Made by a program: the position numbers and the translations under genes. From Bolinopsis microptera (Eukaryota > Ctenophora > Tentaculata > Lobata > Bolinopsidae), in the NCBI RefSeq assembly GCF_026151205.1, contig NC_087082.1, forward strand, positions 16,215,365-16,279,364: a stretch of 64,000 nt of DNA. Direction: 5' to 3'. How positions within the stretch are numbered: the first letter of the stretch is position 1; every line of letters starts with the position of its first letter. Of the stretch, positions 32,648 through 43,715 are shown piece by piece. Under the pieces are notes generated by a model. That model was not told where the DNA came from, made no database searches, and was given only the letters and a program-made list of their open reading frames with translations.

Positions 32648-35600
32648 TTAAAAGCCACGATCCTTGAACCACTGAGCCACAGCCTCGCCGTCTCTCTCCA
32701 GCCACCCGGCGCGCAGTTTAATGCTCTCCAAACTCTGTTTTATCGCTCTTTCTGCCGACGGTGCTTTGTTCTCGGAGAAGAATTTCTGAAAATATTTCCT
32801 TTAGTTTAACATGAACTAAATGTTACCCTATCAGTTATCTGCAAATTTTATTTTATAAATTGAGTTACTGGCATACATTTTGTCATACGTTGTATGACCC
32901 GCCGCGCACGAGTGCGCGGCTCCCCCTGTATCATTGAAAGCGACAGTGGGGGTGAAGCGACAGTGGGGGCCACCACGTGACAGAGGCACATATTAGGTGC
33001 GATGGGTGCGGGATCGCACAATTTACCGTTTTCCGCACATTTCCGCATAAATTATTGTTTTCCGCACACTTCCGCACATTTTGTAATTTTCTGCATATTT
33101 CCGCATAATCTAGCATTTTCCGCGTAATTTCGCATAATTTTGAAATTTTCGCGTTAAGATTTTCGAGTGTAAAAACCAAAATATGTTAAAAGTCGGGCCC
33201 TTTTAGGACCGTGACTCAGGCCCTTTTAGGACCGTGACTCAGGCCCTTTCGGGACCGTGACCCAGGCCCTTTTGGAACTCATACCTCGGCCACGTGACCC
33301 AGTTAACACGTGACACAGGCCCTTTCGGGACCCTGACCCAGGCCCTTTCGGGACCCTGACCCAGGCCCTTTCGGGACCGTGACCCAGGCCCTTTTGGAAC
33401 TCATGCCTAGGCCACGTGACCCGGTTACCACGTGACCCAGGCCCTTTCGGGACCATGACCCAGGCCCTTTCGGGACTGTTCCCCAGGCCCTTTCGGGACC
33501 GTGACCCAGGCCATTATGGAACCCTCGCCGTTACCGTACTTCGATAATACCTGCAGCCCTTTTTATCGGGTAATGAGCTCTATTCGTTGTAGTGTTGGCT
33601 TTATAGTGGGCTTAATGGATCTTGGATCAAATGGTTTACAAGTACTGACGATCAATGCCAACAAGCTTGTCACATATTTGCGATCACGCATGGGATCTGA
33701 TCAACTCTATCAAGACTCAAGAGGCGTCTTCAAATAACTGTCTCCTGATCTCTACCAGATCAAGTCACTGTTCTCAGATAACTGAATCTCAATATAGGTT
33801 CAATTATGGTCTTAGTAAAGAACTACACCCTCAGTTACACATAAACAGACCTATTTTTGATAAGAGCGGCGGTTATACGTTTAGAATTTCCAAAGTCCTT
33901 CAGAAAATGCAAAAGAAAACCGCACAATTCCCGCACAAATTTCGAAAAAATCGTCGCACATTTGCCGCATAATTGGTAAAAATTTACCGCACCTTACCGC
34001 ACATTTTACCTTTATAGTCGGGTGCGGTACCGCATAATTTCGATTTTTTTACCGCACCTAATATGTGCCTCTGCCACGTGATACAACATACATGGCCGCA
34101 TACAAGTACGTGAAGGTCAACATTCATCGTCATTATTCAGCGACTTTTGCACTTTTGGATAGCGCATTTTTGTGAACGGGTGATACTCGTAAAATGTCTG
34201 TTCCAATACACAATATAAAGTCCAACTCAGCGCGCGTCTTGGTAGGTTATAAACGTACAAGCCATCTATGCCATACTGCATACATTGATGACAATTGATG
34301 TTGAAAAATGCCGGGTAATTTTTAGACATTATTGACATTTCGCCTTTAATCCTGGACCAGGCAAAAGTCCTGCTCACCTTGGGACGTTCGCTAAGTTTCT
34401 CGATGTAATTCGAATTATATGACTCTAAATGAGTCTAAATAACACAATTGACTCGGGTAAACTTTTTCACCAGTGGGGCATTTCTCGGAATCACGCCCTT
34501 TTTGACCGCACCCATATCGCGACCCCCACTATAAATAATCTCGGCTTCTGATTGAGATACAGACCTCAGCTATGATCCAAAATGTGCCTAAGATGCATGT
34601 TTATATTAGTGTTATGAAGATACTTAAGGCCTAAGAGACTTAGTTTTGAGAAATCGCCAAAAATCCGATTTTACTACACTAGCAGTCTCGAGAGTAACAA
34701 TTATCACACTTATTTCAAGATATCTCCGCTTCTGATTGGAGCTAAGCGCTCATCTTGGGCATTAAAATGGTCAGAATCATCATATTGAGTGGGATAGAGC
34801 ATGGTTTTAAAGTCTTCAGACTTCAGGTTGTTGAGTTATTAGTTCAGATCCCATTTTTATGCTCTCGCGACTAGCGATTGATGCACTTATTTCAAGATAT
34901 CTCTGCTTCTGATTGGAGCTAAGCGTTCATCTTGGGCATTAAAATGGTCAAATTCATCATTTTGAGTTGGGTAGAGCATGATTTTAAAGTCTTCAGACTT
35001 CAGGTTGTTGAGTTATTAGGCCAGATCCCATTTTTACGCTCTCGCGAATAGCGATTGATGCACTTATTTCAAGATATCTCTTGAAAACGCTTCTGAGTGG
35101 AGCTGTGGAGATAAGCGTTCATCATGGGCATTGAAATAGTAAAAAATTATCAAATTAAGTAGCATCGAGCATGGTTTTAAAGTCAGGTTATTAAATTATT
35201 AGGTTAAACCCTATTTTTATGCTCTCGCAAGAATGGTCACTGCAATGGTGAAAATATTTATTAAATGAACTGTAATTAATCGCCAGGAAAAAGTTGTTTG
35301 CCAAGAAATATCAGTAAAATGTCACTAAAACCTCTAGCACTAGGAACATGCTTTACCCCACTTAATATGATCATACTGACCATTTCAATGCCCATGATAA
35401 GCACTTAGCTTCAATCAGAAGCTGCGATATCTTGTAATAAGTGTGTCAATCGCTACTCGCAAGAGTGTAAAAATATGTTTAAACCTAATAATTCAACAAC
35501 CTGAAGTCTCAAGACTTCAAAACCATGCTCTACCTCACTCAATGTGATGATTCTGACCATTTCAATGCCCAAGATGAGCGTTAAACTCTACTCAGAAGCT

Positions 35601-38600
35601 GAGATATCTTGAAATAAGTGCATCAATCGCTACTCGCGAGAGCATAAAAATGGGATCTGACCTAATAACTCAACAACCTGAAGTCTGAAGACTTTAAAGT
35701 TTAAAACCATGCTCTACCCCACTCAATATGATGATTCCGACCATTTTGATGCCCAAGATGAGCGCTTAGCTCCAATCAGAAGCGGAGATATCTTGAAATA
35801 AGTGTGATAATTGTTACTCTCGAGACTGCTAGAATAGTAAAATCGGATTTTTGGCTATTTCTCAAAAACTAAGTCTCTTAGGCCTTAAGTATCTTCATAG
35901 CACTAATATAAACATGCATCTTAGGCACATTTTGGTTCATGGCTGAGGTCTGTATCTCAATCAGAAGCCGAGATTATTTATAGTGGGGGTCGCGATATGG
36001 GTGGGGTCAAAAAGGGCGTGATTCCGAGAAATGCCCCACTGGTGAAAAAGTGTACCTGAGTCCATTGTGTTATTTAGGGTCATATAAGTCGAATTACATC
36101 GAGAAACTTAGCGAACGTCCCAAGGTGAGCAGGACTTTTGCCTGGTCCAGGATTACTTCAGCCTTGTCCATTAACAATGAACTCACCCCCAGTGCGCGCT
36201 ATGCTGCAGTTCTTCCTAATAACTAATTTCTCCCCCCGCATTGCTACTATTTCAAAGAAATTTAGCATTTAAATGCGTATACTGGTATAGAGTATAATCT
36301 GTCGAGATTTCTCCAGAACAGGAAGAAAAGATATTCTCGATGGGATGTAATGTGGTTGACAGAATAACTGCTTTAAGTTAATCGAGTGGCTGCTTCTATT
36401 TTCGGTATTATCTTTAATGTTGTCTCTTGTGTTAGTTGGGCCGTGCAATCGGGTCATTTTGAATAATGATTGGTTCAAAAAAATTCGTAGTTAGTAAACG
36501 GATCAGATATCGCTAAATTTGTTCTTGAATTGACATGACATATATGATCGAATAAATTAATATAATGTCGCGTGCGTACGCAAGTGCGCTAAAATGTACT
36601 TTACATGCACTAAAGTCGCATAGTGCTAGTAGTTTAGTTGATGTTGGGCGCGAATGACCCGTAAAAGCGCGCAATTGTCTTGAACGCCCGGTAAAAACAA
36701 GTTTTCTGGGTGCGTTCACGTAAATCTTACCTCAACGTCTTTGTACTTTTCCATGTCTACGAAACTAGCACAGGTAGTCTGAACCAGACGTTGGAAGAGG
36801 AAACCACCGGAATACCTTAGAAATATTAGTACAGGAATCTAATTTTAATATTCCACTCAAATATTAAATAAGTAAAAACTTGAAGTTCTTCGTTTCAATT
36901 AACTATTTTAAGTCAGAAGTACAATCAATCTCACTTAATAGAAAACTAACCGTTCCAAAAATATGGGGTATTTGTTCTTGACAAACGCCCAAGTTTGGTC
37001 TCTTCCTTCCCACCCAGCCTTAGCAACGCCGCCAATAACGAAGGGAGTGTCATTTGAACGTACAGCATCGCTTAGTGAGAAGTCTAGTGTCTTAGCTCGC
37101 AAATCAGCGTCAGGACTGGAAATAAACATATAGATAATAGATCTGGACACTGGTGGGGAGTTTATAGTGTTGTGATCACTAAGTATTGGGCCATTTAGAA
37201 GAGATTTGTAGACATAATAGTTATAGTGGTGTGATTATTTGTTCAGTCAATAAAAACAAACAATTTGATTAGGATAACCATCTAATCTTTTACTTGAAAA
37301 CCTTCATTCAACGAATACACCTATCATTCAATTAACTAATTGATATTTGATTGCTCTAACCCGCAGCCAAGAACCCTCTGGATCCTGTCCCTTTCTTCGT
37401 GCAGGTCCGTTTTATTAAACAAGGTTAGTAAGTCCTGATATTCGTCATTCCCGCCATTGGCCCGTACTGTGCTGTACACTGATCCTCTTATATCTGCTGG
37501 TATCTGTTTTCCTCCACTGTAAGAGATATTGTACACTTTCACTTTCACTTTCAACATTTGCCAATTTCGTTTTGAACGTATATTAAACATGTTGTAATAA
37601 GGAGTATTATTGTTGTAATAAGGAGTATTGTTCTGTTTCAGTAAAATTAAGGCAACTATTCCAGGAGAGATGACATACAAATAATATTTAGAGGCAAAAA
37701 CGAATAACCCGAGAAATAACCCCATAGTAACTAGTTAGTACCCTGAAATTAACATAAAAACGCTGTAGACGTGATAAGTATGTTAGTTAGACAATTCCCT
37801 GGGGACTAGTGTTGAGTCAGTGATATCAAATATCAACAGTAAGTTGACATACTGTCCGACATACGACACCATAGTACATACCATAGTACATACCTCGGTC
37901 ACGAGATATATTTCATACATTTCTAACAGAATACGGAGGTTAACATCTAGTGTTTAGTCGTAAGTCACTATAATATTGTATAAGACATCAGGTCATAAGG
38001 TCGATGAGTCAGAACGTAAATAAGTTTAAACTAAATAGTTTAAACTTATTTACTTTAATAAACTTACTTATATTTTGAAACAACGCACCTGATATGCTGT
38101 TTAAACATGTCGTTACACTTTTCAATAACTTCAGTGTCCCCACTGTGTCCCAGAGTCCCTATTAGCATGCTCCGTAACAGTGCGTCTGTGTGCCCGTCTG
38201 TTTCCTTGTTCTCCCATCCCACCTCAGTGAGAATCTTAGAGAATATCTGTCTCCTCATCGCTTTGAACTGAAGATGTTTTGGTGAAGGAGTACAAGTGAA
38301 GATTGTAGTGTGACAATGGAAATGTTCTAGAAGATGAACATTGTTCAAGATTCTCATAGTGTAATATGATAACCGCCTATCTGCACTTATAACATGCATA
38401 CTGCAGGGAAAACACGACCTACTTCCAGACATAATTACAGATAATAATTACAGGTAATTACATAAACCAGATTCTCTAGTAGCAGTAACATAAACCATAG
38501 GATTGTTATCTGATTCACTTGATTGTGGGCCCTAACCTCTACTAATTGTTATCGCTGTTACATTGTTACAATAAGCAGTGAGGGGTGACAAAGTGCGGGG

Positions 38601-41600
38601 AGACAAAGTGGGGGTGACAAAGTGCGGGGAGACAACGTGGGGGAGACAAAGTGGGGGAGACAAAGTGGGGGAGCAAAGTGGGGGAGACAAAGTGGGGGGG
38701 AGACAAGAGGGGGGGAGACAAAGTGGGGGGGAGACAAGTGGGGGGGGGACAAAGTGGGGGAGACAAAGTGGGGGAGACAAAGTGGGGGAGACAAAGTGGG
38801 GGAGACAAAGTGGGGGAGACAAAGTGGGGGAGACAAAGTGGGGGAGACAAAGTGGGGGAGACAAAGTGGGGGAGACAAAGTGGGGGAGACAAAGTGGGGG
38901 AGACAAAGTGGGGGAGACAAAGTGGGGGAGACAAAGTGGGGGAGACAAAGTGGGGGAGACAAAGTGGGGGAGACAAAGTGGGGGAGACAAAGTGGGGGAG
39001 ACAAAGTGGGGGAGACAAAGTGGGGGAGACAAAGCGGGGGAGACAAAGCAGGGGAAGACAAAGCGGGGGGAGACAAAGTGGGGGAGACAAAGTGGGGAGA
39101 CAAAGTGGGGAGACAAAGTGGGGGAGACAAAGTGGGGGAGACAAAGTGGGGGAGACAAAGTGGGGGAGACAAAGTGGGGGAGACAAAGTGGGGGAGACAA
39201 AGTGGGGGAGACAAAGTGGGGGAGACAAAGTGGGGGAGACAAAGTGGGGGAGACAAAGTGGGGGAGACAAAGTGGGGGAGACAAAGTGGGGGAGACAAAG
39301 TGGGGGAGACAAAGTGGGGGAGACAAAGTGGGGGAGACAAAATGAGTGGTGCAAAATGAGGGATGAAAAAGTGACAAACCTGTTGATAACAAGGTAGATG
39401 GTTGAATAGACCTCCCAAATCAGATAAGTTAGTGTTGATACTACTGAGAACAACGTAGTTCCTCTCAGTACTGTAAGATCCCATCAAGGTCAGTAGATTC
39501 GCGGTACTCGAGTAACCTGCAAATTGAGGGGATTTGGGAGCAATCTATAAATAACAAAGGAAATAAGTATTTCAAGATGGCAACTAAGGACCTACAAATG
39601 GGTAGTTACATCCGTAAGAGCGTAAGAGAGTTCCCCCTATGGCCTACACTAAGCACATTGCACAAAAACATAGTTATTGCACACACATATATATCCTATG
39701 TATGTGCAATAACTATATTTTCAAGCGTATAAATGTTATAGTATGTAACATGATGTATATGCCGTCACCCATTTCTGAAGAAAAAAAAAACATAAACAAA
39801 AAAAGTATATAACAATGTAAAACTAAAAACTATAATATAATTTCCAGCTAAATGCTAATTAACAATTAATTACCAGCTTTAGCCAGAGCGAACAAATCCT
39901 GCTGTATCCCCAGTCTGTCTGCAGATGACAGAGCTTGGTTCTTAACAGCTGGTAGCAGTCTCTTCAGAAGATCATCACTGTACTTAACCCGGAACAGTCC
40001 TGCACATTGGAATTTTAAACAATTTTTAAGAACACGTACGATAAACACGTACGATAAAACGAATTAGTTGCTGATAAAAAGTAGCTTCAAGAAAAAGTAG
40101 TAGAGAACCTCAACCTATTCTTAACCTAGACAAACAGCTTAAATTTCACAAAATCTCCTCAACTAATAATTACCTATTTGATTAGGATTAACTTTGACCC
40201 AGTCGCCAGGCCTGGCTCCCTCCAACACGATCTGCCCCTCTCGTCCGTCCAGCAGATAAGTCTGTGGCGTGTCACGTGACTGTGTGACCACAGTAACTGG
40301 CACCAGCCACTGCTGGTCACTGGAGTTATCTCCGTTAGCGCAGAACTTCTGTTGCTTCAAGTTGAGGGTGACACTGTCAGAGGTCTCCACTACCTCCACT
40401 GTCAACATGGGGTACCCTATTTGTCCTGTCCATGTTGACATTACCTGTAGGAGAGATTAATTAAGTAATTATAGTCAATTAGCAAAACAATACATTCTTA
40501 TATGGGGTTTAATCCAGATAATTTGATTTCAGCTATTTAAGTGCCCATTATTTCTCAGTAACAACACCTTCAGGCGGTAATTGGGGACCAAAGAAATTAA
40601 AAATGAACCTTCGTGTAACATTTCACTAAACGTTATAACAATTCAAGTTAATGTGGGCAAGGAGGAAGTAGCTTTACATTCTGACCTTGTTAACAGGTTG
40701 TCCACTTGACTCCTCAAGGGCGGCCCACAAATGCTCAGTAAGAGCGTTCTTGTACTGGTGACGTTTCAGGTACAGAGCTAGTCCCTTCCTGAACTTCTCT
40801 GCTCCCAACCAGTTGTGCAACATCCTGATCACGCTGTTACCTGAGTGAGACATCACGTAAGGTGGGTGTGACGTCACGTGAAGGTGGATGTGACGTCACG
40901 TGAAGGTGGCCGTGGGTATGACGTCACGTGAAATTGGGTGTGACGTCATGTGAAGGTGCGTATGACGTCACGTGAAGGTGGGTGTGACGTCACGTGAAGG
41001 TGAGTGTGACATCACGTGAAGGTGGGTGTGACGTCACGTGAAGGTGGGTATGACGTCACGTGAAGGTGGGTGTGACGTCACGTGAAGGTGGTTGTGACGT
41101 CACGTGAAATAGGCGTGGTCACTTCGCGTTTGGTGTGATGTTTTTATCGGTCGTTTAATTAGTCACAGATTAAAGAAATTACCTTTACAATAAGAAATAG
41201 CATCAAAGATTTCATCCACCTCTTCAGGATGACCTACAGGAACTTCAATAGGATGAGAGTTATCTAGAGCGTCCAGTTCAAGTGCACGTGAGAAATCCAC
41301 TGTGAGGAGATATTTACGTTGGTTATTAACATTTAACATTTAACAAGCACCATATAAGGTGACGAATAAAGATGCAATAAAGTGTTTATGGTTAGTGATA
41401 ACACTTGAAAATAAATTCTTCTATTTCACACAAAATATTGCTAACTATTAGTGGAAATCTGTTTGCAGATCTCTAAATCTTACTGTTGACGTATTGGAGC
41501 CAAATGTCCCAAGAAGGGAAGCAGTGATCCACGCAGAGGTACTCGATCCAGCTAGCAAAACCTTCGTTTAGCCACAAGTGAGTCCACCATTGCATGGTGA

Positions 41601-43715
41601 CCAGGTTTCCAAACCACTGATGGGCCAACTCGTGACCAACTACCAGGGCAACCCACTGTTTGGTTCCAGAAGAGGTGTTCAGTGGATCCACCAGTAACGC
41701 AGTCTCCCTGTAGGTCACCAAACCCCAGTTCTCCATCGCTCCTGAATTGTAAATATTGTTGTCATGTTGCTGTCTTCTTAATAGGTCTCAAGTCAAACGT
41801 ATCTTTAAAGAGATTTGGTTATTTTAAATATTAAATTTGATGAAATGATATGTTTAATCAGACTAAGATTAAGAATGATGCAAGTTATCGTGAGATACAC
41901 ACCAAAACTAAGAGTAGGCACTGCTATCATGTCCAATTTGGGTAAATCGTACTTAATTTCAAAATAGTCTGCGTAAAACGGCATACATTGGACCGCAACA
42001 TCCAGGGCAAACTGACCCTGTTCACTTTTACCTAAAATAATAAATCTATTACTGAATCATTAAAAATCAATTAAGTAAACGATACCTGCAGCAAAGTCAG
42101 GAATAGCAATGAGATCCATTTTGGGTAGTGGGTAGGGTATTTCAAAGTAATCATTATAAAACGGCAGAGTCTTAACGGCAACGTCTAATGCAAACTCTCC
42201 TTGTTCTTTTTTACCTGATACAAGATTTTGCGGATAAAGATTTAGACAAGCTCATAAATATCATCTATTACCGGCTATTACATACAGCACGACCTTATGT
42301 TATGATAAAGGGAACGTATTTTCTAAGATCGACTCGAGAGCATTGAAATCGAATAATATCAGCAGTTAATAGAGATACAGCTAATATATATGTAATATAA
42401 AGCCTGAAAAGAAGTAAAATAGAGGTGAAAATTCTACAAACCGACTGGAGTGTATACTCTGATAAGAACATCGTTCTTATCTCGAGCCTCAACGTAATCA
42501 AACTCTCCGACTACAAAGGCAACCAGATAGGTCGACATTATTGGCGTGCGATCGTAGGTTGTTATCTTGATACTATCTTGTACTTCCTTGATGAGAAAAA
42601 TTAGTAGAATTGAAAATGTATCAATAAATAAATCAAATAGCGCAAATATAAACCATGATCTAATTATGGAATTTAAACTTAAAATATAAAATTACTTCAA
42701 AAACAAAAACTTACTAAAACCTAAGTTAAATATCTAAAATACCTCTTTAACTGCAGGCATGTTTGACAGAGCCACAGAAGCTACAGGAGACACCAGTGTT
42801 ACATCAAATGTTGCCTTGATAGCAGGTTCGTCCCAGCAGGGGAAGGCACGGCGAGCATCTGTTGATTCGAACTGTGTGACAGCAATGGGATGCTTACTTC
42901 CATCGCCAGCTGAAGAAGAAATATGTAATTGATTCTATTTGAAGTTAAAATAGTATGTTGGAGAGATATTGTTACTGTATAACTATAATTACTGTCATTA
43001 TAATATTCATTGATCTCAAAGCCTTTATTTATGTATGGTGCCATCCAGTGAGCTAAATTCGATTTACAAACTAAAATACACAAGACTTTTTAAATTCAGA
43101 TTGCAGAAAGCAATCATAATCAGCCTCACAGCCCAAACGACACAGTTTAAGAAAGTTTTACCTGTATAGCAACTGCGATAAAATCCTCTCAACTTATCAT
43201 TCAGAATCCCAGTAAAGTTGAGGTGGATCTGTCCAGAACCTAGAGGCAAAGAACCAGGGAAGGTCACAGTTAGTGTCTCATCTTCAGCGTTAGTTTTTAT
43301 GTCTGATGAACTAACTGTGTTTCCACCAGAAGTGAAGGAGGCACTTTGAATTTCAATCTCAGCACTGTTCATCTTGACAGCATTTACAGACTCTTTCACC
43401 TGGAATTGTAAATGAGATAAGACGAGAATAATAACAAATAAAACGAAAGAAATATTGCATTATATCACAGATAGTTTGAACGAATAACAAAAGATAGGGA
43501 TAACAAACCTCAACATCGATAGTCTCTTTGCCACTAAAGGAGTTCTTCACTAGATCCGGATGAAGGTAAAGGGTGTAGTTGGAAGGAACCACAGTAGAGG
43601 GAAGATGCTCAAATGGTTTTCTTTGACTGGCAGACATCCTGAAGCTTCTTGCTAACCTTATAATTGTGACACTTTTAGAGACTGACCTGAGGCTGGATAG
43701 CAGGATTGTACTCAT
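32648..43715 (-). CDS. NPEPPS: Puromycin-sensitive aminopeptidase (M1 family), complete gene
   Basis: Coding exons, gene order: 43,715-43,509; 43,399-43,162; 42,909-42,743; 42,586-42,442; 42,214-42,086 (5a) or 42,031-41,903 (5b); 41,741-41,484; 41,299-41,183; 40,840-40,686; 40,444-40,174; 39,999-39,874; 39,516-39,380; 38,267-38,089; 37,516-37,361; 37,115-36,951; 36,815-36,731; 32,785-32,648 (TAA). All have GT/AG ends and phases agree throughout, giving about 890 residues, the usual family size. Landmarks are [25 protein letters not shown] (substrate N-terminus binding), [10 protein letters not shown] with NEGFASW (zinc ligands and catalytic Glu), the ERAP1-like C-terminal helical domain and the terminal [17 protein letters not shown] block. 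The enzyme trims N-terminal residues from cytosolic peptides. A basic, acid-free N-terminus ([20 protein letters not shown]) before a second Met at residue 27 could be a mitochondrial presequence, with cytosolic product from the second Met. Confidence 0.95.
32981..34073. mobile_element. hAT-superfamily non-autonomous element with exact 8-bp target duplication
   Basis: The ends are CAGAGGCACATATTAGG at the left and its reverse complement at the right. The flanks are CCACGTGA on both sides (32,973-32,980 and 34,074-34,081). A CAGAG terminus and an 8-bp duplication are hAT hallmarks. It split an M1 hairpin module: the left part (32,878-32,980) continues at 34,082 as TACAACATA. The interior has degenerate TTCCGCACATTTCCGCATAA repeats near both ends and a 22-23-bp minisatellite. 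No transposase is present. It lies in the last intron of the aminopeptidase gene. Confidence 0.9.
33190..33515. repeat. 22-23-bp minisatellite inside the hAT element
   Basis: About twelve copies of GGGACCGTGACCCAGGCCC followed by TTTC, with two longer variants carrying GGAACTCAT and CACGTGACCC inserts that alternate at larger period. Open frames on the minus strand here are repeat artefacts. Confidence 0.9.
34174..34260 (+). repeat. Hairpin module M2, copy 2
   Basis: It runs from AACGGGTGATACTCGTAAAA to GGTAGGTTATAAACGTACAA, with AGTCCAACTC and GCGCGCGTC between. It is the reverse orientation of the copy at 30,441-30,530 and the same orientation as 45,449-45,540. Confidence 0.85.
34349..36153. 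mobile_element. 1.8 kb near-complete palindrome (giant foldback MITE) in the last aminopeptidase intron
   Basis: Left end ATCCTGGACCAGGCAAAAGT pairs with the reverse complement at the right end (36,153), and TA flanks both sides (34,347-34,348; 36,154-36,155). The arms match almost to the centre near 35,250. Each arm contains about three tandem ~175-bp modules with CACTTATTTCAAGATATCTC, GATTGGAGCTAAGCG, CATCTTGGGCATTAAAATGG and GACTTCAGGTTGTTGAGTTA. No protein is encoded. A pre-mRNA crossing it would form a hairpin with a stem approaching 900 bp. Confidence 0.85.
38580..39345. repeat. 14-bp G-rich minisatellite, about 54 copies
   Basis: The unit GGGGGAGACAAAGT is almost invariant, with one-base G-run changes and a few degenerate units near 38,690-38,760 and 39,040-39,110. 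It fills the intron between the exons at 39,380 and 38,267; on the gene strand it is C-rich. The G runs of four to six bases, ten bases apart, could form intermolecular or long-loop quadruplexes. The very long open frames in all frames here are artefacts of the unit. Confidence 0.95.
40860..41108. repeat. 22-bp minisatellite of overlapping CRE and E-box sites, 11 copies
   Basis: Each unit centres on TGACGTCACGTGA, where the CRE/ATF palindrome TGACGTCA overlaps the E-box CACGTG. The CRE is perfect in ten units (one TGACATCA) and the E-box in ten (one CATGTG). Spacers are AGGTGGGTG-like. The array fills most of a 342-base aminopeptidase intron (40,841-41,182). It could bind bZIP and bHLH-ZIP factors, or be a chance product of tandem duplication. 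Confidence 0.9.
41903..42031 (-). other. Alternative exon 5b of the aminopeptidase
   Basis: The exon is exactly 129 bases, as is exon 5a (42,086-42,214). Both begin and end in phase 1, have AG and GT boundaries and encode homologous 43-residue segments: 5a [19 protein letters not shown] ... [12 protein letters not shown], 5b [19 protein letters not shown] ... [12 protein letters not shown]. About two thirds of residues match. Both join correctly onto GAMENWG. The intervening intron is only 54 bases. 5a keeps the conserved PDF-x-AG of the family; 5b has PTLSFG. Confidence 0.9.

Noticed and set aside
38532-39487. Very long open frames in five of six frames, with Cys/Leu/Pro/His or Gly/Asp/Lys repeats
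   Set aside because: They are translations of the 14-bp minisatellite, whose unit has no stop in most frames, and they lie in an aminopeptidase intron.
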